From an uncultured Rivibacter sp. (lineage in GTDB: Bacteria; Pseudomonadota; Gammaproteobacteria; Burkholderiales; Burkholderiaceae), in assembly GCA_946480925.1 (NCBI GenBank), contig CAMLLU010000115.1:1-10678 (forward strand): a DNA stretch of 10,678 nucleotides. Direction: 5' to 3'. A program made the translations under genes and the position numbers. The notes beneath the pieces were generated by a model. The model worked only from the letters and a program-made list of their open reading frames with translations, was not told the DNA's origin and searched no databases. The first letter of the stretch is position 1, and each line of letters opens with the position of its first letter. Below, piece by piece: positions 1 through 7,130 of this stretch.

Positions 1-394
1 TGGGTCGGCTTTCGTAGACCATGCCGAATACGCCCAGCGGCACGCGCATCTGGCCAACGGTGATGCCGCTCGGGCGGCGCTTGAAGTTGGTGAACTCGCC
101 GATCGGATCCGGCAGCTGGGCCACCTGCTCGCAGCCTTCGGCCATTTGCTCGACCACCTTGTCGGTCAGGCGCAGGCGATCGACCATCGGCGCGGCCAAG
201 CCGTTGGCCTCGGCGGCGCTCACGTCTTTTGCATTGGCGGCTTGCAGGGCCGGTCGCTGCGCGCGGATCTCACGCGCGAGGGCCAGCAGGGCCGTGTTCT
301 TGGCGGCGGTGGAAGCGGCGGCCATCGCGGTGGACGCGGCCCGGGCGGCAGCGCCCAGGTGGTCCATGGTGGCCTGAAGATCGGCGGCAGTCAT
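1..394 (-). CDS. proA: Gamma-glutamyl phosphate reductase (glutamate-5-semialdehyde dehydrogenase), N-terminal part
   Basis: This cytosolic enzyme reduces gamma-glutamyl phosphate to glutamate-5-semialdehyde with NADPH, the second step of proline synthesis. Only the first 131 codons are present; the gene runs off the left edge, while the family is usually about 420 residues, so the catalytic cysteine lies outside. The family is recognised from the conserved stretch near residues 93-131: DPIGEF, then [21 protein letters not shown] and YESRP, the typical nucleotide-binding entry of ProA. The N-terminus is an Ala-rich helix ([10 protein letters not shown]). I chose the ATG at 392-394; a second in-frame ATG at 365-367 (residue 10) is possible. 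No clear Shine-Dalgarno precedes either. The closest upstream gene is a lipoprotein, 116 bp away on the same strand. Identity is well supported; the exact start is less so. Confidence 0.93.
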   Translation of the reverse strand, partial: MTAADLQATMDHLGAAARAASTAMAAASTAAKNTALLALAREIRAQRPALQAANAKDVSAAEANGLAAPMVDRLRLTDKVVEQMAEGCEQVAQLPDPIGEFTNFKRRPSGITVGQMRVPLGVFGMVYESRP

Positions 395-401
395 GCCGCC
401 G

Positions 402-407
402 ATTGTC
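402..407 (-). promoter_or_regulatory. Possible -10 box for proA (GACAAT)
   Basis: Read on the minus strand, GACAAT resembles the TACAAT/TATAAT -10 boxes common in Burkholderiales. It ends 8 bases before the first base of the chosen proA ATG, so transcription would begin at or next to the start codon and give a leaderless or nearly leaderless mRNA. No convincing -35 element is visible at 16-18 bp upstream, so this is weak. Confidence 0.25.
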
Positions 408-482
408 GCAAAGCAGGTTTGACCTTACCCGCGGCCGCAGCGCCGGGCCACCCCGAGCAAGGCCTGCCCTTCTCGGAGGGGA

Positions 483-500
483 GCCGGCGTACTCGCCGGC
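483..500 (-). terminator. GC-rich hairpin just downstream of the lipoprotein gene
   Basis: A perfect 7-bp stem (GCCGGCG 483-489 with CGCCGGC 494-500) has a 4-base loop and starts 11 bases past the lipoprotein stop codon. A second short stem (CCCT 467-470 with AGGG 477-480) follows on the transcribed strand. There is no T-run after the hairpin, so it may be a weak or Rho-assisted terminator or a 3'-end stabilising stem. The rest of 395-510 holds nothing else recognisable besides the proA -10-like box. Confidence 0.4.
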
Positions 501-510
501 CGGGGTGTCG

Positions 511-1254
511 TCATTTCTGGGTTTCGACGCGGCTCCAGGCGCTGCCGTCGAAGCTCAGCACGCGCAGCAGTTTGGTGCTGCCGCTGGTGCCCATGGTGGC
601 CAGGCCGTTGGAGGTGAGGCCATCGCGCGCGCCGTCGTCGCAACCGCTTTGCAACAGCGCTACGGACCAGACGTTGCGGTCGGTACGCGAGCGGGCGATG
701 GTGCCGCTGAAGTCGCAACCATTGACGTTGGTTCCTTTCAACGTGCCTGCAGTGGCAGAAGTGGCATCGACCTCGACCGTGACGCCGGAGGTGATGGTGT
801 ACGTCCCCTCGTAGTCGAGCAGCGACTGGGCCGTGTTGCCGATGGCCTGGTACTTCACCGTCATCGTGTCGAACGTGTTCGTCGCGCTGCTCGTGAAGCT
901 GAGCGTGATCTCGTCCGTGCTGGACGAGTAGCTGCCCGACAAGGTGCCGGTGTGCCCGGTGCCGGTGCCCACCACCTCGGTGGTGAGACCCTCGTTGTAG
1001 CGGCTGTTCGTGAAGCTGAACGCGTTGCCGTCGGCCGAATAGGTGGCGCCGCGGAAGTAGCGGATGGTCGAGCCTTCGATCTGGTAGCCGTAGGTCACGC
1101 CGTCGAGCGCGTAGACGAAGGCACTGGTGTTCTGCCAGACGCCACTGATGTCGACGTTGGTGGCGGTGTCATCGTCGTCTCCGCCGCCGCAGGCGGCCAG
1201 CAGCGCGGCCAGGGAGGCGGCAGCAAAGGTTCGGGTCGCGTTGTATCGCTTCAT
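511..1254 (-). CDS. Putative outer-membrane lipoprotein of unknown function
   Basis: This 247-residue protein has a classic lipoprotein signal: MKRY, a hydrophobic stretch at residues 10-21, and the lipobox L-A-A-C with Cys22 as the predicted lipidated residue. Gly at +2 (no Asp) suggests outer-membrane sorting by the Lol system. Cys22 is followed by G-G-G-D-D-D-D, a linker frequent in Burkholderiales lipoproteins. The mature part is rich in Thr, Ser, Gly and short alternating stretches, suggesting beta-sheet, perhaps a small beta-sandwich or barrel. Cys180 and Cys205 could form a disulfide. A conspicuous W-containing start (DISGVWQNTS, residues 35-44) resembles META/lipocalin-like small lipoproteins only loosely. 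I chose ATG 1254 rather than the upstream in-frame start because it places the signal peptide at the N-terminus and has an AAGGAG (1265-1270) 10 bases upstream. I do not recognise a named family. Confidence 0.8.
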   Translation of the reverse strand: MKRYNATRTFAAASLAALLAACGGGDDDDTATNVDISGVWQNTSAFVYALDGVTYGYQIEGSTIRYFRGATYSADGNAFSFTNSRYNEGLTTEVVGTGTGHTGTLSGSYSSSTDEITLSFTSSATNTFDTMTVKYQAIGNTAQSLLDYEGTYTITSGVTVEVDATSATAGTLKGTNVNGCDFSGTIARSRTDRNVWSVALLQSGCDDGARDGLTSNGLATMGTSGSTKLLRVLSFDGSAWSRVETQK

Positions 1255-1264
1255 GAGCGGAGGT

Positions 1265-1270
1265 CTCCTT
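1265..1270 (-). promoter_or_regulatory. Ribosome binding site AAGGAG for the lipoprotein gene
   Basis: On the minus strand AAGGAG lies 10 bases before the ATG at 1254. The spacing is slightly long, but it is the only good Shine-Dalgarno in the region and it supports the shorter start with an N-terminal signal peptide. Confidence 0.55.
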
Positions 1271-1296
1271 GTGGGCGAGCGAAGGCGCGAGTCTGG

Positions 1297-1328
1297 CACG
1301 GCCGTGTAAAGCCTGCAGACACACGGCC
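1297..1328 (-). repeat. Inverted repeats between the AEC permease and lipoprotein genes
   Basis: GGCCGTGT (1300-1307) pairs perfectly with ACACGGCC (1321-1328) across a 13-base loop, 8 bases beyond the permease stop codon. The left arm also belongs to a 10-bp perfect palindrome CACGGCCGTG (1297-1306). This could be the permease 3' hairpin (without a T-run) or an operator ahead of the lipoprotein gene. The remainder of 1255-1336 shows no clear -10/-35 pair. Confidence 0.4.
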
Positions 1329-1336
1329 CATCGCCG

Positions 1337-2329
1337 TCAGGCGGCTCCAGCCATGGCGTTGGCGATCCACAGCCACGCCGGCGCGGTGGCCACGAAGGCC
1401 AGCGTCGAGATCACGATGGTGGCGGTGGTCTCGGCTTCCTGTGTGGCGTAGCGCTGTGAAAACATCAGCGCGTTGGTGCCCGAAGGCAGGCCCGCGCACA
1501 TCACGATCACCGTGAGCGGCAGGCCGGTAAGGCCGAACACGAAGTGGCCCGCCAGCAGTACCAGCGCGGGCTGCACCACCATCTTGGCGACCGTGAGCCC
1601 GATGGCGCCCCGCGCCGCGCCCTTGATGCCGTAATGCGCGAGCGACATGCCGATGGCGATGAGACACACCGGCACCACCGCCTGGCCCAGCATCAGCAGG
1701 ATCTGGTCCACCGCCTGCGGGATCTCGATGCCGGTCACGTTCCACGCCAACCCCACCAGCACCGGCAGCACCACCGGGTGGATGATGGTGTTGCGTGCGG
1801 TGACCAGCAGCGTGGCGCCGAGGTCGTGGCGCTCGCTCTGTGTCGCGCGGGCCGCGGCGCGAGCCACGTCGAGCTCCACCAGCACGGTCAGCACCGTGAG
1901 CAGCGTGAGCGCATGCAGGCTCACGATGGCGAGGTGGATCGAAAGCCCCGTCTCGCCGAACAACGCCGTCGCGATGGGAATGCCCAGCTGCACGGTGTTG
2001 CCGAAGGTGGCCGTGATGGCGCGCACGCTGGGTTCGGCTGCGGCGGGGTTCGGCTCATGCCCGGCGCGCCAGCGCCGCCATGCGTACACCGCCAGCAGCC
2101 ACGCCACCACCGGCACGAAGTAGGCCGCGATAGTGGCCCAGGGCATGGTCGCGAAGTCGATGCGCGCGGTGGTGCGAAACAGCAGGGCTGGCGCAAAGAG
2201 GTAGAAGGCCGTGTTCGACAAGGCCCGCGCCGCCTCGCCGCCGCCGAAGAACCTGGCGCGGCCGGCGAGCCAGCCGACCACCACCACCACGAAGATGGCG
2301 AAGAGCTTGAGGAAGACCAGCGTGGACAT
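1337..2329 (-). CDS. AEC-family (auxin efflux carrier-like) permease
   Basis: This is an inner-membrane carrier of the AEC/BART superfamily, whose bacterial members export or import small organic acids such as malate or malonate; the substrate here cannot be told. The protein is 330 residues, matching the usual 300-330. About ten hydrophobic segments alternate with short loops, the first at residues 5-22. The two internal halves each carry their landmark: FGNTVQLGIPI at residues 109-119 and LPSGTNALMFSQRY at 281-294. A hydrophilic loop at about 151-172 separates the halves. I prefer ATG 2329, which starts directly before the first membrane helix; an in-frame GTG at 2383 would add 18 residues and lacks a ribosome binding site, but ATG 2329 has no strong one either. 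It lies 70 bp downstream of topB on the same strand, so read-through from topB is plausible. Confidence 0.88.
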   Translation of the reverse strand: MSTLVFLKLFAIFVVVVVGWLAGRARFFGGGEAARALSNTAFYLFAPALLFRTTARIDFATMPWATIAAYFVPVVAWLLAVYAWRRWRAGHEPNPAAAEPSVRAITATFGNTVQLGIPIATALFGETGLSIHLAIVSLHALTLLTVLTVLVELDVARAAARATQSERHDLGATLLVTARNTIIHPVVLPVLVGLAWNVTGIEIPQAVDQILLMLGQAVVPVCLIAIGMSLAHYGIKGAARGAIGLTVAKMVVQPALVLLAGHFVFGLTGLPLTVIVMCAGLPSGTNALMFSQRYATQEAETTATIVISTLAFVATAPAWLWIANAMAGAA

Positions 2330-2399
2330 GGTGCGGGCCAGTATGCCGGGGCGAAGCTGTGCGCCGGCTACGTACGTGGTCACCGCAAAGCGCTGGGCT

Positions 2400-4961
<2,562 letters not shown>

Positions 4962-4978
4962 TTCTCGTTCGTATTCGG

Positions 4979-5005
4979 TTGGTGCCCGCAGGCTCTCAAT
5001 ACAAT
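4979..5005 (+). promoter_or_regulatory. Candidate sigma-70 promoter for the SET/birA/SPOR cluster
   Basis: TACAAT at 5000-5005 matches the -10 consensus at five of six positions. TTGGTG at 4979-4984 is a poor -35 with a short 15-bp spacer. Transcription would start near 5012, just before the alternating CG/CA tract, giving a leader of about 80 nt. The -10 is reasonable; the -35 is doubtful. Confidence 0.4.
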
Positions 5006-5016
5006 CCGGGCTCTTT

Positions 5017-5059
5017 CGCGCGCACGCGCACATACGCACATACACGCACGCGCGCGCAC
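5017..5059. repeat. 43-bp perfect pyrimidine-purine alternating tract (CG/CA/TA), Z-DNA prone
   Basis: Every odd position from 5017 to 5059 is C or T and every even position is G or A, without exception. After a single phase slip at 5060 the alternation resumes to 5068. The ends are almost pure CG (5017-5023, 5049-5057) and the middle is CA/TA rich with a tandem CGCACATA (5027-5034 and 5035-5042). Long CG/CA alternating runs are the known sequence class that flips to left-handed DNA under negative supercoiling. Confidence 0.85.
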
Positions 5060-5065
5060 CCACAC

Positions 5066-5080
5066 ATGAATTCACTCTAA
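5066..5080 (+). other. Four-codon mini-ORF in the SET leader
   Basis: ATG AAT TCA CTC TAA (Met-Asn-Ser-Leu-stop) lies 12 bases upstream of the SET start codon and in the same reading frame, divided from it by the TAA at 5078-5080. It has no Shine-Dalgarno. That TAA also rules out an N-terminal extension of the SET protein. Translation of the mini-ORF is unproven and it may be chance. Confidence 0.2.
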
Positions 5081-5092
5081 CCAAACATCGAG

Positions 5093-5623
5093 ATGACGCA
5101 AGCGCGCCCCGGCAAGCCCTCCACTTCCGCCAAGAAAACGCCGGCTCCTGCCAAGGCCGCGCCGCCCAAGCCCACGGGAGGCCGCCGCATCCAGGTGCGC
5201 CGCTCGGGCGTGCATGGCAAGGGCATGTACGCGGTGGAGCCGCTCAAGAAGGGCGAGGTGCTGATCGAATACAAGGGCGAGATCATCAGATGGGACGAGG
5301 CGCTGCGCCGCCACCCGCACGACCCGAAGGATCCGCACCACACGTTCTACTTCCACATCGACGACGAGCGCGTGATCGACGCCAAGTACGGCGGCAACGC
5401 GGCACGCTGGATCAACCACTCGTGCAACCCCAACTGCGAGGCCGACGAAGAAGACGGCCGCGTGTTCATCAAGGCGCTGCGCAACATCAAGGCGGGCGAA
5501 GAGCTCTTCTACGACTACGGCCTCGTGATCGACGAGCGTTACACGCCCAAGCTCAAGAAGCAGTACGAATGCCGCTGCGGCGCCAAGAACTGCCGCGGCA
5601 CGATGCTGGCACCGAAGCGCTAG
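5093..5623 (+). CDS. SET-domain protein-lysine N-methyltransferase
   Basis: This 176-residue protein should transfer methyl groups from S-adenosylmethionine to lysine side chains of a protein, probably in the cytoplasm or on the nucleoid; the substrate is unknown. Residues 1-30 form a basic, disordered Lys/Ala/Pro tail (for example SAKKTPAPAKAAPPKP). The SET fold begins at 31 with HGKGMYAV (41-48). It contains the pseudoknot signature RWINHSCNPNC (105-115; Asn108 and His109 for the cofactor) and ELFYDYG (137-143; Tyr142 the expected catalytic tyrosine). A complete post-SET motif follows, with Cys160, Cys162 and Cys167, which with Cys111 can bind zinc. Tyr140 sits at the Phe/Tyr switch, which in eukaryotic enzymes favours monomethylation. 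All key residues are present, so it looks active. ATG 5093 is the only possible start, because an in-frame TAA lies 12 bases upstream; the Shine-Dalgarno is weak. birA follows after 12 bases. Confidence 0.95.
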   Translation: MTQARPGKPSTSAKKTPAPAKAAPPKPTGGRRIQVRRSGVHGKGMYAVEPLKKGEVLIEYKGEIIRWDEALRRHPHDPKDPHHTFYFHIDDERVIDAKYGGNAARWINHSCNPNCEADEEDGRVFIKALRNIKAGEELFYDYGLVIDERYTPKLKKQYECRCGAKNCRGTMLAPKR

Positions 5624-5635
5624 CCATTGCCCGCC

Positions 5636-6415
5636 ATGCTGACTTGGCCCGCCGAAGCGTTGTGGGAGCAGCTCGAGCCGCTGGTGCCCGGCCTCAGCGT
5701 CGAGGTGGCGACCGAGGTCGATTCCACCAACACCCGCCTGCTCGAACGCGCTCGGGCGGGTGACACCAGCGCCTGCCTGCTGGTGGCCGAGCGCCAGACC
5801 GCCGGGCGCGGCCGCCTGGGCCGCAGCTGGGAGTCTTCGCCCGGTGCATCGCTGACCTTTTCACTCGCAGTGCCACTGGCGCCGGCCGACTGGTCCGGGC
5901 TGTCGCTGGTGGTGGGCGTTGCGCTGGCCGAAGCACTGCACCCGCAGGTGCGGCTGAAGTGGCCCAATGACCTGTGGCTGTTCACCGACGAGGGCCGCGG
6001 CCGCAAGCTGGGCGGAATCCTCATCGAGACAGCCGCTGCGGGCAAGCACCGCATGGCGGTCATCGGCGTGGGGCTCAACGTGCGCGACGTACAGGACGAC
6101 CCGGCCTCCGACGTGGGCCGCGCCAGCCTCGCCGAACTCGACGCGCAGGCCACGGCACCCGACACGCTGCTGCGCGTGGCGCAGCCTCTGCTGCAGGCCG
6201 TGCTGGCCTTCGAGCGCGAAGGTTTCGGGCCCTGGCAGGCCCGCTACGCGGCGCGCGACGCACTGGCCGGCCGCAACGTGCGGCTGCTGCCGGCGCAGGG
6301 CGACGCAGGCGAAGGCACGGCCCAGGGCGTGAACGGCATGGGGGCCCTGCTCGTGCATACTGCCGCCGGCCTGATGACCATCACCAGCGGTGAAGTGAGC
6401 GTGCGTCCATGTTGA
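5636..6415 (+). CDS. birA: Biotin--[acetyl-CoA-carboxylase] ligase, monofunctional
   Basis: This enzyme activates biotin with ATP to biotinyl-5'-AMP and attaches it to the lysine of the biotin carboxyl carrier protein of acetyl-CoA carboxylase. The 259-residue protein shows EVDSTNTRL (27-35), the biotinyl-AMP loop QTAGRGRLGRSW (54-65), KWPNDL (108-113), KLGGILIE (124-131, with the likely catalytic lysine at 124) and VIGVGLNV (142-149). A small SH3-like C-terminal domain is at about 208-255. The N-terminal winged-helix repressor domain of E. coli BirA is absent, so it should not act as a repressor of biotin genes. ATG 5636 is chosen; an in-frame TTG at 5627 would add three residues. It begins 12 bases after the SET stop and overlaps the next start, which suggests one transcript and coupled translation. 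Confidence 0.95.
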   Translation: MLTWPAEALWEQLEPLVPGLSVEVATEVDSTNTRLLERARAGDTSACLLVAERQTAGRGRLGRSWESSPGASLTFSLAVPLAPADWSGLSLVVGVALAEALHPQVRLKWPNDLWLFTDEGRGRKLGGILIETAAAGKHRMAVIGVGLNVRDVQDDPASDVGRASLAELDAQATAPDTLLRVAQPLLQAVLAFEREGFGPWQARYAARDALAGRNVRLLPAQGDAGEGTAQGVNGMGALLVHTAAGLMTITSGEVSVRPC

Positions 6416-7110
6416 GAGCCCTGGTCGTTCTGCTGCTGCTAGCGAACCTCGCGTTCTTTGCCTGGACGCAGGGCTGGCTGACCGGGCTCACCGGCATCAG
6501 CCCCGAAGGCGACCGCGACCCGGAGCGGCTCAAGCGCCAGGTGCACCCCGAGGTGATCCGCATCCTGCCGCCCGGCTCGGTGCCGGCCTCGGCCCCTGCT
6601 GAGACGACCGGCAGCGCCGGGACCGCTGCCGTGGTGGCCGCCGTCTGCTTCGAAAGCGGCCCCTACAGCGCCGCCGATCTGCCAGCCGCCGAAGGCGTGC
6701 TGAAGGCAGCCCTGCCCGCAGGCACCACCTGGGCCGTTCAGAACGGCGAACGCCCGGGCGTGTGGCTCATCTACATGGGCAAGTACGCCAACCGCGAGGC
6801 GCTGGACCGCAAGGTCGCCGAGTTGAAGGGCATCGACGTGAGCGCCGAGCCGGTGCGCAGCTCGCCGGAGCTGGAACCCGGGTTGTCGCTGGGCCGCTTC
6901 GACAACCGCGGCCAGGCCGATGCCCGCCTGGCTGAACTGGGCAAGCGGGGCGTGCGCACCGCACGCGTCATCAACATCACGCCGCCCGCGCCGGCACATA
7001 CGCTGCGCTTCGCGCAGGCCGACGGTGGCCTGCAGCGCGCCTTGGCCGGCTTGAAAGGCAAGCTGCCGGGCGACAAGGGCTTCGGGCCTTGCGTCAACGG
7101 CGGCGTCTGA
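6409..7110 (+). CDS. Membrane-anchored SPOR-like domain protein
   Basis: This 233-residue protein has an N-terminal membrane segment (about 4-24, LVVLLLLANLAFFAW) with almost no cytoplasmic part, a low-complexity Pro/Ala/Ser linker (about 52-78), and a C-terminal domain with two similar halves: VWLIYMGKYANREALDRKVAEL (118-139, a hydrophobic strand then helix) and LSLGRFDNRGQADARLAELGKRG (159-181). This is the beta-alpha repeat pattern of SPOR domains, which bind denuded septal peptidoglycan. The protein would face the periplasm, where Cys80 and Cys228 could pair. The ATG at 6409-6411 overlaps the birA stop (ATGTTGA), indicating translational coupling. In many Burkholderiales a similar gene sits near birA, usually with coaX between them (from memory). 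Domain assignment is by pattern and is moderately sure. Confidence 0.75.
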   Translation: MLRALVVLLLLANLAFFAWTQGWLTGLTGISPEGDRDPERLKRQVHPEVIRILPPGSVPASAPAETTGSAGTAAVVAAVCFESGPYSAADLPAAEGVLKAALPAGTTWAVQNGERPGVWLIYMGKYANREALDRKVAELKGIDVSAEPVRSSPELEPGLSLGRFDNRGQADARLAELGKRGVRTARVINITPPAPAHTLRFAQADGGLQRALAGLKGKLPGDKGFGPCVNGGV

Positions 7111-7130
7111 CGCTTCTGCGCGCCGCGTCA
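7108..7130. terminator. Small inverted repeat spanning both stop codons of convergent genes
   Basis: TGACGC (7108-7113) pairs with GCGTCA (7125-7130) over an 11-base loop. The left arm begins with the TGA of the SPOR-like gene and the right arm is the complement of the protease TGA, so the same 6-bp stem could form in both transcripts. There is no T-run on either side, so termination by this stem alone is doubtful. Confidence 0.3.

Larger units (their letters stand above)
4962..5092. other. Divergent intergenic region between topB and the SET gene
   Basis: These 131 bp separate two start codons facing away from each other and must hold both promoters unless topB is served from elsewhere. A TACAAT -10 candidate for the rightward gene lies at 5000-5005. 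A long alternating pyrimidine-purine tract covers 5017-5059. For topB on the minus strand I found no convincing -10/-35 pair; TGTATT (5003-4998) overlaps the rightward -10 box and is only a weak match. Confidence 0.6.

Noticed and set aside
229..1515. 428-codon plus-strand open frame across proA, the lipoprotein and the permease end
   Set aside because: Antisense to three supported genes, with composition typical of a high-GC shadow frame.
5017..5059. CRISPR-like or microsatellite repeat array
   Set aside because: There is only one 8-bp tandem duplication (CGCACATA) and no spacer-repeat periodicity; the order in the tract is the purine-pyrimidine alternation.
4962..5084. N-terminal extension of TopB by 41 residues from a TTG codon
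   Set aside because: The extension would translate the alternating CG/CA tract into a Cys/Arg/Val-rich peptide unlike any TopB, while ATG 4961 gives the canonical N-terminus.
5093..5623. Recent acquisition of the SET gene from a eukaryote
   Set aside because: GC content and codon use look like the neighbours, and SET proteins are widespread in bacteria; nothing in the sequence points to recent transfer.
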